From assembly GCA_934645175.1 (NCBI GenBank), contig CAKUDE010000004.1:1-64000 (forward strand): a stretch of 64,000 bases of DNA, read 5' to 3'. The notes below the pieces were generated by a model that did no database searches, was not told where the DNA came from, and worked only from the letters and a program-made list of their open reading frames with translations. This DNA comes from an uncultured Oscillospiraceae bacterium (GTDB taxonomy: Bacteria; Bacillota; Clostridia; Oscillospirales; Oscillospiraceae). Within the stretch, counting starts at the first letter, position 1. Each line of letters begins with the position of its first letter. Positions 27,431-35,520 of this stretch are shown here, piece after piece. Both the position numbers and the translations under genes were made by a program.

Positions 27431-27473
27431 AAAGAAAAGCACCCTCGGCGGGCATTGGCCCGGTCGAGGGTGC
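27431..27473 (-). terminator. Rho-independent terminator of the nfnAB operon
   Basis: GCACCCTCG and CGAGGGTGC with an inner GC-rich stem (27439-27473), followed on the minus strand by TTTTCTTT. Confidence 0.85.
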
Positions 27474-27521
27474 GATTTCAACCGATTCTGCGTCCGGGCA
27501 AAAGCCATTCGCAATAGACTC

Positions 27522-28904
27522 TTATTTGTGGAAGCTGGCGTCAATGGCAGCGGCAGCCTTTTTACCGGCACCCATTGCCAGAATAACGGTAGCCGCACCG
27601 GTCACGGCATCGCCGCCGGCGTAGACACCCTCACGGGTGGTCATGTTTTCCTCGTTGACGACAAGGCAGCCCTTCTTGTTCGTTTCCAGACCCGGTGTGG
27701 TGGAACGAATGAGCGGGTTCGGAGAAGTACCTAACGCCATAATAACGGTATCGACTGCGAGCTGGAACTCGCTGCCGGGAATTTCCACAGGACGGCGACG
27801 GCCGGATGCATCCGGCTCGCCAAGCTCCATACGAATGCACTCCATCGCGCCGACGCGGCCGTTGCCGTCGTCAAGGATCTTCGTCGGGTTGCAAAGAACG
27901 CACAACTCAATTCCCTCTTCCTTGGCGTGGTGCAGCTCCTCCAAGCGGGCGGGCATCTCCGCCTCGCCGCGACGATAGACGATATACACGTGCTCGGCGC
28001 CGAGTCGCTTCGCGCAGCGCGCGGCATCCATCGCAACGTTACCGCCACCAACAACGGCGACTGCCTTGGAAACGATCACCGGCGTATCGCTCTGCTCGGT
28101 ATACGCCTTCATAAGGTTGATACGGGTCAGATACTCGTTTGCGGACATAACGCCCTTGAGTGCTTCACCGGGGATATGCATAAACATGGGCAGACCCGCG
28201 CCAGAGCCGACAAACACAGCCTTAAAGCCCATTTCAAACAGCTCATCGACGGACAGAACCTTACCGATGACCATGTTCGTCATGACCTCAACGCCCATTG
28301 CCTCGAGTTTCTTCACCTCGTTGGCGACAATGGCCTTCGGCAGACGGAATTCGGGAATACCGTAAACCAGCACGCCGCCGGCGGTGTGCAGCGCCTCAAA
28401 AATCGAAACCTCATAGCCCTTCTTGGCAAGCTCGCCTGCGCAGGTCAGACCGGCAGGGCCGGAACCGACGACCGCAACCTTGATACCGTTAGACTGCGGT
28501 TTTTCGGGCATTTTATTCACATTTTCACGATACCAGTCGGCAACAAAGCGTTCGAGACGGCCGATGGCAACCGGCTCGCCCTTTACACCGCGCACGCACT
28601 TGCTCTCACACTGGGACTCCTGCGGGCAGACACGACCGGACAGTGCAGGCAGATTGTTTGTATCGGTAATGATCTCATAGGCGGCGGCAAAATCGCCCTC
28701 GGCAACCTTGCCGATAAACTCGGGAATATGGATATTGACCGGGCAACCTTCGACGCAGTGCGGTGTCTTGCAGTGCAGGCAGCGCTTTGCTTCCTCAATC
28801 GCCATTTCGGGCGTGTAGCCCAGAGATACTTCCTTAAAATTCTTATTACGGACGTTTGCTTCCTGCTCCGGCATCGGAGTCTTTGTCATCGTCATATTCG
28901 GCAT
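27522..28904 (-). CDS. nfnB: NfnB-type large subunit: NADPH-dependent glutamate synthase small-chain-like FAD/Fe-S oxidoreductase
   Basis: 460 aa. N-terminal Fe-S region with CLHCKTPHCVEGCPVNIHIPEF and CPQESQCESKCVRG (two 4Fe-4S sites). Two Rossmann folds follow: VAVVGSGPAGLTCAGELAKKG for FAD, and VVGGGNVAMDAARCAKRLG for NADPH, then the GVYAGGDAVTGAATVILAMG flavoprotein signature. Paired directly with the small subunit 13 bp upstream, this fits NfnAB, which couples reduced ferredoxin and NADH to NADP+ reduction by flavin-based bifurcation. Databases often call it gltA or SudA. Glutamate synthase is less likely because no large GOGAT subunit is nearby. Confidence 0.88.
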   Translation of the reverse strand: MPNMTMTKTPMPEQEANVRNKNFKEVSLGYTPEMAIEEAKRCLHCKTPHCVEGCPVNIHIPEFIGKVAEGDFAAAYEIITDTNNLPALSGRVCPQESQCESKCVRGVKGEPVAIGRLERFVADWYRENVNKMPEKPQSNGIKVAVVGSGPAGLTCAGELAKKGYEVSIFEALHTAGGVLVYGIPEFRLPKAIVANEVKKLEAMGVEVMTNMVIGKVLSVDELFEMGFKAVFVGSGAGLPMFMHIPGEALKGVMSANEYLTRINLMKAYTEQSDTPVIVSKAVAVVGGGNVAMDAARCAKRLGAEHVYIVYRRGEAEMPARLEELHHAKEEGIELCVLCNPTKILDDGNGRVGAMECIRMELGEPDASGRRRPVEIPGSEFQLAVDTVIMALGTSPNPLIRSTTPGLETNKKGCLVVNEENMTTREGVYAGGDAVTGAATVILAMGAGKKAAAAIDASFHK

Positions 28905-28917
28905 ATCAACACCCTCC

Positions 28918-29781
28918 TTACGGGATCAGCTTCTTGCCGATCGTTTCGACACGGCAGATATGATCCTTCTCATCCTGCTGCTCCTGATCGCGATAGACAC
29001 CGTTTCGGTTCATCAGCTCCGCGAAATCAACCTGATGACCGTCGAAATCCGGTCCGTCGACACAGGCAAATTTCACTTCGCCGCCCACGGTAACGCGGCA
29101 GCCGCCGCACATACCGGTGCCGTCAACCATGATCGGATTGAGCGAAACAAGCGTCTTCACCCCAAACGGCTCGGTAGTCTTGCAGACAAACTTCATCATA
29201 GGCACCGGACCGATGGCCAGCACCTCATCATACTGCGTCCCGGCTTCAAGAAGCTGCTGGAGCTTCACGGTGACAAAGCCGTGCTCACCGTAGGAGCCAT
29301 CGTCGGTCATTAAGTACAGGTTGTCACTGCACGCACGGAATTCGTCCTCAAGAATGACGATGTCCTTATTGCGGAATCCGACAATCACATCGACCTCGCA
29401 GCCGGCTTCCTTAAAGGCCTGCGCGGAGGGCAACGCAATGGCGCAGCCGACACCGCCGCCGACGACGCAGACGCGCTTCAAGCCCTCGGTATGGGTGGGA
29501 TGACCCAGCGGGCCGACAAAATCGCGAATGCAGTCGCCGACGTTCAGCGAGCCGAGCATCTTAGTGGAAAGGCCAACCTTCTGGAAAATGATCGTAACGG
29601 TGCCCTTTTCGCGGTCATAGCCGGCAATGGTCAGCGGCACACGCTCTCCGCACTCATCAATGCGGAAAATAATGAACTGTCCGGCCTGAGCCTTTTTTGC
29701 AACGAAGGGAGCCTCAATCTCCAGCAGCGTAACTGCGGAGTTCAATTCCTTCTTGCGAACGATCTTGAACATGGTATCCAT
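28918..29781 (-). CDS. nfnA: NfnA-type small subunit: ferredoxin-NADP reductase-like FAD/NAD protein with 2Fe-2S site
   Basis: 287 aa. The FNR-like FAD domain (GQFIIFRIDECGERVPLTIAGYD) is followed by the NAD-binding domain (CVVGGGVGCAIALPSAQ). The C-terminal cysteine cluster is MCGGCRVTVGGEVKFACVDGPDFDGH, with a conserved Asp-Gly ahead as in NfnA and PyrK-like subunits with a 2Fe-2S centre. It forms the NAD(H)-binding half of the complex with the downstream gene. Confidence 0.88.
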   Translation of the reverse strand: MDTMFKIVRKKELNSAVTLLEIEAPFVAKKAQAGQFIIFRIDECGERVPLTIAGYDREKGTVTIIFQKVGLSTKMLGSLNVGDCIRDFVGPLGHPTHTEGLKRVCVVGGGVGCAIALPSAQAFKEAGCEVDVIVGFRNKDIVILEDEFRACSDNLYLMTDDGSYGEHGFVTVKLQQLLEAGTQYDEVLAIGPVPMMKFVCKTTEPFGVKTLVSLNPIMVDGTGMCGGCRVTVGGEVKFACVDGPDFDGHQVDFAELMNRNGVYRDQEQQDEKDHICRVETIGKKLIP

Positions 29782-29822
29782 CCTTTCGCGGAGGGCATAG
29801 CCTCCAATCTTACTCCGAGCGT

Positions 29823-29850
29823 ATTATAACATATATACGGAAGAATGCAA
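29823..29850 (-). promoter_or_regulatory. Sigma-A promoter of nfnAB
   Basis: On the minus strand TTGCAT, 16-bp spacer, TATAAT, about 42 bp before the nfnA start. Confidence 0.7.
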
Positions 29851-29866
29851 GCGATTGACCCTGGAA

Positions 29867-30829
29867 TTACGGAAAAAATTTGTCGAAGTCGTAAACGCAG
29901 ACCGGCTGCGTCCCGATCTTTTCCCACGAAAACTCCGAAATCAGCTCTCGTGCCGAAATTTTTACAGCATATGGTAAAATACCGCTGAGGTAGCCCAAAG
30001 AGCCGATAATCTGTTCCGCCGAGAACCTATCGCGTAGGTGCGACAGCTCCAGATCATGGTCGCGTTTACTGAGTCTTCGCCCGTCCGGTGCAACCAGCAG
30101 AGGCACATGGCAGTAGGACGGCGGCGTCAGGCTCAGCTTATGATACAGCCAGAGCTGTCTGGGCGTCGAGCCGAGAAGATCAGCCCCGCGAACCACCTGC
30201 GTAACGCCGCCGAATGCATCATCGCAAACGACGGCAAGCTGGTATGCATATACGCCGTCCGAGCGCCGCAGAATGAAATCGCCGCACTCCTGCGCCAAAT
30301 TTTGTGAAACCTGCCCGAATACGCCGTCGATAAATGTGATCGTTTCATCGGGCACACGGATTCGCCACGCCGGAGGGCGCGTCTTTTCCTTACGCTGGGC
30401 ATCGGTCAGGCTGCGGCAGGTGCCGGGATAGATCGTTTCCCCGTCTGAGGCGTGCGGCGCGGAGGCGGCGTGCAGCTCCGCGCGGGAGCAGTAGCAGGGA
30501 TATATGTCTGCGCTCAGACGTTCAAACGCCCCGCGATATGCCTCGGTGCGCGTGCTCTGCAACGGCATTTCCGCGTCCCAGTCCAGTCCAAGCCAGCGAA
30601 GATCGTCCCGAAGCGCCGCAATATATTCCGGTTTGGAGCGCTCCGGATCCAGGTCTTCGACACGCAGGAGCATGACGCCGTTCACTGCACGAACGGAAAG
30701 CCATGCAAGCAGCGCCGTAAAAACGTTCCCCAAATGCATTCGTCCCGAGGGACTGGGCGCGAAGCGGCCGACCGCAGGTGCGGTCGGAGCAGTCTCGTCA
30801 TATATTTCTGATTCATTCCCAATTTTCAT
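29867..30829 (-). CDS. gluQ: Glutamyl-Q tRNA(Asp) synthetase
   Basis: 320 aa truncated class I glutamyl-tRNA synthetase that attaches glutamate to queuosine in tRNA(Asp). FAPSPSGRMHLGN gives the HIGH-like motif; a zinc site CYCSRAELHAA with a later YPGTC is typical of GluQRS. QVVRGADLLGSTPRQLWL and the GRRLSKRDHDLEL KMSKS-like loop follow, and the anticodon-binding domain is absent. It overlaps the end of the DUF898 gene by 17 bp. It depends on the queuosine made by Tgt and QueA. The family is patchy in Firmicutes, so its presence here is notable. Confidence 0.93.
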   Translation of the reverse strand: MKIGNESEIYDETAPTAPAVGRFAPSPSGRMHLGNVFTALLAWLSVRAVNGVMLLRVEDLDPERSKPEYIAALRDDLRWLGLDWDAEMPLQSTRTEAYRGAFERLSADIYPCYCSRAELHAASAPHASDGETIYPGTCRSLTDAQRKEKTRPPAWRIRVPDETITFIDGVFGQVSQNLAQECGDFILRRSDGVYAYQLAVVCDDAFGGVTQVVRGADLLGSTPRQLWLYHKLSLTPPSYCHVPLLVAPDGRRLSKRDHDLELSHLRDRFSAEQIIGSLGYLSGILPYAVKISARELISEFSWEKIGTQPVCVYDFDKFFP

Positions 30830-33395
30830 AGCGTATCACCGAAGCTCGATCGATCGTTCCGTCCACGATCGGATACAATACGATACCTGTCGATTCTTGG
30901 ATAACCCAGTAAGCCTCGTCGATTGCCTCCGGGAACTGCATATCCGCATCGGCGTGCAGGAAAAGCGTCAGATCTCCGTACGGGCCGATGGTGTATGTTC
31001 CGCTTCTGCCGCTGCCGGCAGTGATATCCCACGTTTTGCAATTGTATGCATATTCCCCGTATCCGTCCTCCCGTACCGTATATTCGACCCAGCCGCGGCT
31101 CCAGGTCATATCCGGGCGGAGCACCAGTTCCTCAATTTGCAGCACCGTATCGGATAGCTCATAGTAGTTCACCCATCGGTTTTGCAGCTCCGTGCGCCAC
31201 ATCTCGGGATACTCGACGGAGGGATCCGGCAGCTCCGCAAGCGGCCCTTCCGGTCCGGGGCGGTGCTCAAAAGCACGCTCCACATCCGTGAAAACGTTTT
31301 TCAACATCAGAACATCGCCTTCAAACCAGAACTCATAAATCCGGTCAATCGGTTCACCGTCCGTCGCGGAAGTACCGTTGATATGCAAGGTCCCGTCGGA
31401 ATTGGAGATGATGTATTCTCCTTCCGCGCCGGCCCCGCCGCCGTGCAGCCAATACATTCCGTCAATACGGGTCAGGTTGTCAACGCCCTGGTCGTCCATA
31501 ATCAGAGCGTACAAGCATTCGTCCCACTGAAATTCGCAGTTTTCGTAAAAGTGGAACTTCTCCGCAACGATTTGATCCTCACCGTCATAGCGCCAGGTTG
31601 TCCATGCGCCGAGAAGCCGCCCATAAACACTCATTTCGGGATCAAAGGAGTATGCCTTTCCCTCAATCCAACGGTTCATGTCATCAAGGTCGCCCTTCAG
31701 AATCGCAAAGCTATGGAATTTCCGTTCTCCATGCTCCGTCTCTACGTACAATCCCCGGAAATCCGGTGAATCGGCAGGATACTCGATGCACAGAATGCCG
31801 TTGGTGAGTGCCTCGCTTTTCCATCCGTTATCGTCTGACAAATACAGCGTATCGGACTCCGCAGTACCGAAGGTCACACAGAGATAGCAGCGGCTCTCCG
31901 TGGCATAGCAGAAAGCATTTGACCCGAGCACATAGTCGATACTCGAGGTGTCCGGTCGGCGAAGCCACGCAGGCCTGCCGCCGATACGCTCCGGGGGAAG
32001 CTCCCTCTCCACAGTCACCTTCGCAAGCTCCCGGGTCGGCTCTGTAGGCGCCGTCGGCTCGGATTTCCCCGGAATGTTTTCCGGCGGGCGGCTGCTGCCC
32101 CACGAACCGCCCCAGCGGATCAGGGCAAAAACGACTGCGGCGCCTGCAATCAGCAGCAGCACCGTTACCGCAATCCGCCCGGCCTTCCCTTTTTCCCGCT
32201 CCTCCTTCGGAGCAGGGCCTGATTCCGAGAGCTTCAGCGCAATTCTCTCAAGCAGTGCATGATAATCCTCGGCGTGTGCCATTGCCTCCGGGTACTCCCA
32301 GTCAAGGGCAATCCGGAACCAGTATGCGGCCTCCTCGTCGGCTCCGGTTTTCCCGAGTCTGTCGGCAAGCAGCCAGCAGGCTTCCGCGCTTCCGCTTTTT
32401 GCAGCATCGGTCAGCGTGCGAAGCGCCTGTTCATCGGACTGCTGTCCGGCAAGCGCCAGCAGTGCAGGGTAGTATTTCGCTTCCGCCGCACGCTCGAGCA
32501 GCTCCAACGCCCTGCCCTCAAAGGCCGGTGCATCTCCCTTCAGCAGGACGGCGAGGCCGTACGCGGCATAGGGATTGTCCTCTGCAACCATACGTTCCAG
32601 TTCCTGTACGTCTTCCCTGCCGGAAAAACCGCTCTTTACCGCCGCAAGCTCCCGATCATTGCCCGCAAGGCGATACTTTGCATAATCCTGCGCAGCACCG
32701 GCCTCATGCGCTCTTGCCTTTTCCCGAATCTCAGGCGTTCTGTAGCGCGCTTGCGTGTGGGCAACGCGCCACCGGAGCAACTTTACTGGGAAAAAGAGAG
32801 CATAGATGCCGAGCGTAATGGGCGTCAACAGGACGAAGAGCAGATATTTGACAAAGAGCTGCCCACCGGAACCGTTGAAAACCATCGGGCTGCCCCCGAT
32901 ATGCGTATGCTTGGCCTCCCATTTCAGCACGTTCTTCTCCGCCCATGCTCGTCCGATCCCAAATGTCACAAGCGTGAACAGGAATGCCAGCAGATGAACC
33001 CCAAGGAAACCTCCCGGCCCGCCGGAAAACCGGCTCTCAACCGGTTCCGATTCATCGGCGTACCTTGTGTGCTTCACCGTCCATTTTTTGATACCGAGGC
33101 CAAGCCAGATACCGTAGATTCCAAAGGTAATGATGGTCAGAAGCACCCATAGCAGGTATTTCCCGATCAACTGTGCACCCGAACCGTCAAAGGTCAATCG
33201 TCTGCCGTTGATTATGGTGTGCTTTGTCTCCCATCGCTGCATCATACAGTGCATCCATGGATATGCAATCCCCAGAGTAATCACGCAGACAAAGAAGCTC
33301 AGAAGACGATAGCCGATCATCTGCGCGGTTTTCCCGTCAAAAAGGGAAACATCACCCGTATCGACTGCCGTGTACCCGTTACCGTTTTCAGCCAT
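30813..33395 (-). CDS. DUF898 membrane protein fused to Sel1-like repeats and a large extracytoplasmic region
   Basis: 860 aa. Residues 1-210 hold three copies of a DUF898-type unit, each two helices ending in W-x-x-KHT (WETKHTIINGRRLTFDGSG, KWTVKHTRYADES, WEAKHTHIGGSPMVFNGSG). Residues about 245-385 look like Sel1/TPR helices (EDNPYAAYGLAVLLKGDAPAFEG, AYWFRIALDWEYPEAM). A further membrane helix (IAVTVLLLIAGAAVVFALI, about 408-426) leads to a Pro/Thr linker and about 400 beta-rich residues outside the cell. Function unknown. The architecture suggests a membrane sensor or scaffold; the topology is inferred. Confidence 0.78.
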   Translation of the reverse strand: MAENGNGYTAVDTGDVSLFDGKTAQMIGYRLLSFFVCVITLGIAYPWMHCMMQRWETKHTIINGRRLTFDGSGAQLIGKYLLWVLLTIITFGIYGIWLGLGIKKWTVKHTRYADESEPVESRFSGGPGGFLGVHLLAFLFTLVTFGIGRAWAEKNVLKWEAKHTHIGGSPMVFNGSGGQLFVKYLLFVLLTPITLGIYALFFPVKLLRWRVAHTQARYRTPEIREKARAHEAGAAQDYAKYRLAGNDRELAAVKSGFSGREDVQELERMVAEDNPYAAYGLAVLLKGDAPAFEGRALELLERAAEAKYYPALLALAGQQSDEQALRTLTDAAKSGSAEACWLLADRLGKTGADEEAAYWFRIALDWEYPEAMAHAEDYHALLERIALKLSESGPAPKEEREKGKAGRIAVTVLLLIAGAAVVFALIRWGGSWGSSRPPENIPGKSEPTAPTEPTRELAKVTVERELPPERIGGRPAWLRRPDTSSIDYVLGSNAFCYATESRCYLCVTFGTAESDTLYLSDDNGWKSEALTNGILCIEYPADSPDFRGLYVETEHGERKFHSFAILKGDLDDMNRWIEGKAYSFDPEMSVYGRLLGAWTTWRYDGEDQIVAEKFHFYENCEFQWDECLYALIMDDQGVDNLTRIDGMYWLHGGGAGAEGEYIISNSDGTLHINGTSATDGEPIDRIYEFWFEGDVLMLKNVFTDVERAFEHRPGPEGPLAELPDPSVEYPEMWRTELQNRWVNYYELSDTVLQIEELVLRPDMTWSRGWVEYTVREDGYGEYAYNCKTWDITAGSGRSGTYTIGPYGDLTLFLHADADMQFPEAIDEAYWVIQESTGIVLYPIVDGTIDRASVIRYENWE

Positions 33396-33445
33396 TTGCT
33401 TTTCCTCACATTCTCTCTGAATTGATTCAAAATGCTTTCAAATAC

Positions 33446-33474
33446 ATTCTAACAGATTCTTCTTGATTTTGCAA
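33446..33474 (-). promoter_or_regulatory. Sigma-A promoter of the DUF898-gluQ unit
   Basis: On the minus strand TTGCAA, 17-bp spacer, TAGAAT, about 50 bp before the DUF898 start. Confidence 0.65.
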
Positions 33475-33549
33475 CAGACTGTTCACACTTTTTGAACCCC
33501 TGTTACTTTTCCGCAGCAGAATACGGCGAAGTCGTATATGTCGATTTTC

Positions 33550-33578
33550 TTGCATTCTCGACCAAAATATGTTATACT
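33550..33578 (+). promoter_or_regulatory. Sigma-A promoter of the coiled-coil/LytTR/GHKL/fucosidase operon
   Basis: TTGCAT, 17-bp spacer, TATACT, with a leader of about 70 nt before ATG 33656. Confidence 0.78.
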
Positions 33579-33655
33579 TTTTTCGAAAACGTCAAAAAAC
33601 CGGGGTGTCGCACCGCGGAAGGTCGCTTCTGCGCACATCGGAAGGAGGAATACGA

Positions 33656-34132
33656 ATGAACGAAAAGGAACTCAGAAGGCTGAACCGTTCCGAGCTTTTG
33701 GAAATGCTGATCGCTCAGACGAAAAAAACGGAGCGTTTGGAAAAGGAACTTGCGGAAGCAACGGAGTCACTGGAAAAGCGCGAGCTGAACATCCGGGAGG
33801 CCGGAACAATGGCGGAAGCTGCGCTGCGTCTGAACGGCATCTTTGAAGCGGCGGACAAGGCTGCCGCCGAGTATCTGGAATCGATTCGCGTGCAAGCAAA
33901 CAACGCCTCCAAGCTCTATGAATCGACAGAGCTTCAGGCAAATTCGATGCTCCGCGATGCCGAGGCAAGGGCGGAGCGGCTGATTGCGGAGGCGGAAGCA
34001 AAGAGCGCTGCAATCTGCGCCGATGCGGCACAACGGCGTCAGGCCGTGCTTGCCGAAGCAGACGAGGAGCGCAGGAAACAGCTTGCAGATTTTCAGAAAC
34101 AATTTGCGGAATTCCTGAGCAGTCATTCCTGA
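33656..34132 (+). CDS. Cytoplasmic coiled-coil protein of unknown function
   Basis: 158 aa from ATG 33656, with GGAAGGAGGAA upstream. Almost entirely helical, rich in Ala/Glu/Arg. Two heptad stretches are visible (LIAQTKKTERLEKELAEATESLEKREL, about residues 15-45, and a long run from about 90 to the end such as AERLIAEAEAKSAAI). An N-terminal MNEKELRRLNRSELLEML cap is recognisable as a repeated type in Clostridia. No membrane or enzymatic motif. It is the first gene of a five-gene operon, 9 bp ahead of the response regulator, and could be a scaffold. Confidence 0.78.
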   Translation: MNEKELRRLNRSELLEMLIAQTKKTERLEKELAEATESLEKRELNIREAGTMAEAALRLNGIFEAADKAAAEYLESIRVQANNASKLYESTELQANSMLRDAEARAERLIAEAEAKSAAICADAAQRRQAVLAEADEERRKQLADFQKQFAEFLSSHS

Positions 34133-34141
34133 GCAGCGGAT

Positions 34142-34840
34142 ATGGCTTACAGAATCGCGGTCTGCGACGATTGCGACGCAGACCGGCAATACGTTTCCGC
34201 TCTTGTGGAGCGCTGGGCTGTCGCCTCCGGCCATACGATCCATATTGATGCATTTCCATCCGCCGAATGTTTTTTATTCCACTATACCGAGGGCAGCGAC
34301 TATGATATTCTGCTTCTTGACATTGAAATGGGCGAAATGGATGGCGTGGCGATGGCCAGGCGGCTCAGAAAAAGCAACGATACCATGCAGATCATTTTCA
34401 TCACCGGCTACTCCGATTACATCGCGGAGGGTTATGAGGTCGCCGCGCTCCACTATCTGATGAAGCCGGTGAAAGAGGAAAAGCTCAATTCCGTACTTAC
34501 GCGGGCCGTAGAGAAGCTCTCTAAAAACGAAAGAGTCCTCTGCTTTGAAAGCAGTGGGGAAACGGTGCGTATCGCAATTTACCGGATTCGCTATGCCGAT
34601 GTTCACGGAAATTATGTTACGATACACTCCGAGTCTGATTTCATCGTGAAAATGCCGCTGGGTGAACTGGAAAAGCAGCTTGACGAGCGCTTCTACCGCG
34701 TTGGCCGCTCCTGTATCGTCAATTTAAGTCAGATCAGCCGCGTGACCAAAACGGAGATTAAACTGAGCGACGGAACTGCCATTGCCCTGCCGAGAGGCGC
34801 ATACGACGGGGTTAACCGCGCAATCATTCACATGAGGTGA
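34142..34840 (+). CDS. LytTR-family response regulator (AgrA-like)
   Basis: 232 aa. The receiver domain (1-120) has the acidic start IAVCDDCDADR and phospho-acceptor Asp in YDILLLDIEMGEMDG; the conserved Thr and Lys lie in FITGYSD and YLMKPVKEEKL. The C-terminal LytTR DNA-binding domain (about 135-232) includes YADVHGNYVTIH and FYRVGRSCIVNLSQISRV. It belongs to the Agr/Lyt type that pairs with GHKL kinases. Its stop lies within the ribosome site of the kinase gene. Confidence 0.94.
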   Translation: MAYRIAVCDDCDADRQYVSALVERWAVASGHTIHIDAFPSAECFLFHYTEGSDYDILLLDIEMGEMDGVAMARRLRKSNDTMQIIFITGYSDYIAEGYEVAALHYLMKPVKEEKLNSVLTRAVEKLSKNERVLCFESSGETVRIAIYRIRYADVHGNYVTIHSESDFIVKMPLGELEKQLDERFYRVGRSCIVNLSQISRVTKTEIKLSDGTAIALPRGAYDGVNRAIIHMR

Positions 34841-34845
34841 CCTCC

Positions 34846-35508
34846 ATGGGATGGCTGACAAAAAGGATCAACAAACAGATAGCCTCCTACCAGCAAGAGC
34901 TGATTGAAACGCATTATCGCGAAGTCGATAATATGTATCGCCAGATCCGGGGATGGCGGCACGATTACCGCAACCATATCCAGACGATGAAAGCCTACGC
35001 AGCTGCCGAAGATTGGGATGCCATCCGCAATTACCTTGATCTGCTCGACGAAGATCTGACTACCGTTGACACGGTTATTAAGACCGGCAATTCTATGACC
35101 GATGCTATTCTCAATTCCAAGATCTCGCTTGCAAAGGCGAAAGGTATTGAGGTCGTTGCAGATGCACATATTCCCGTCAAGCTGAAATCCTCGGAGATCG
35201 ACCTGTGCTGTATCATCGGCAATCTCTTTGACAACGCCATTGAAGCAAGTGTGAAACTACCGGAAAATCAACGCTTGATTCGTGTTCACATGGATGTGAA
35301 AAACACCCAGCTCTACATTTCCTTTACCAACTTTACCGCCGGCAAAAAGCTGAAGAAGGAAGGCAAACTGTTCCGCAGTACGAAATGCAAAGGCCACGGC
35401 TTCGGCCTTGTCCGTATTGACTCGATCGTAGAACGGCTGGACGGATATATCAGCCGCAACAGCGAAGAAGGCGCATTTACCACAGAGATCCTTCTTCCCC
35501 AAATATAA
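34846..35508 (+). CDS. GHKL-domain sensor kinase lacking membrane segments (AgrC-like catalytic core only)
   Basis: 220 aa from ATG 34846 (GAGGTG 6 bases upstream; a GTG at 34837 is less likely). It holds only the kinase core: the phospho-acceptor region GWRHDYRNHIQTMKAY, the N box LFDNAIEASVK and a G box KGHGFGLVRIDSIVERLDGYI. The 5 to 7 membrane segments that AgrC-type kinases use to sense peptides are missing, yet the gene has a normal start and no sign of an upstream broken sensor; the preceding gene is the intact regulator. The signal must come from a cytoplasmic ligand or a partner. Confidence 0.9.
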   Translation: MGWLTKRINKQIASYQQELIETHYREVDNMYRQIRGWRHDYRNHIQTMKAYAAAEDWDAIRNYLDLLDEDLTTVDTVIKTGNSMTDAILNSKISLAKAKGIEVVADAHIPVKLKSSEIDLCCIIGNLFDNAIEASVKLPENQRLIRVHMDVKNTQLYISFTNFTAGKKLKKEGKLFRSTKCKGHGFGLVRIDSIVERLDGYISRNSEEGAFTTEILLPQI

Positions 35509-35520
35509 AGGAGTTTACTT

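Noticed and set aside
27927..29093. 388-codon open frame antisense to nfnAB
   Set aside because: Shadow of two strongly conserved oxidoreductase genes.
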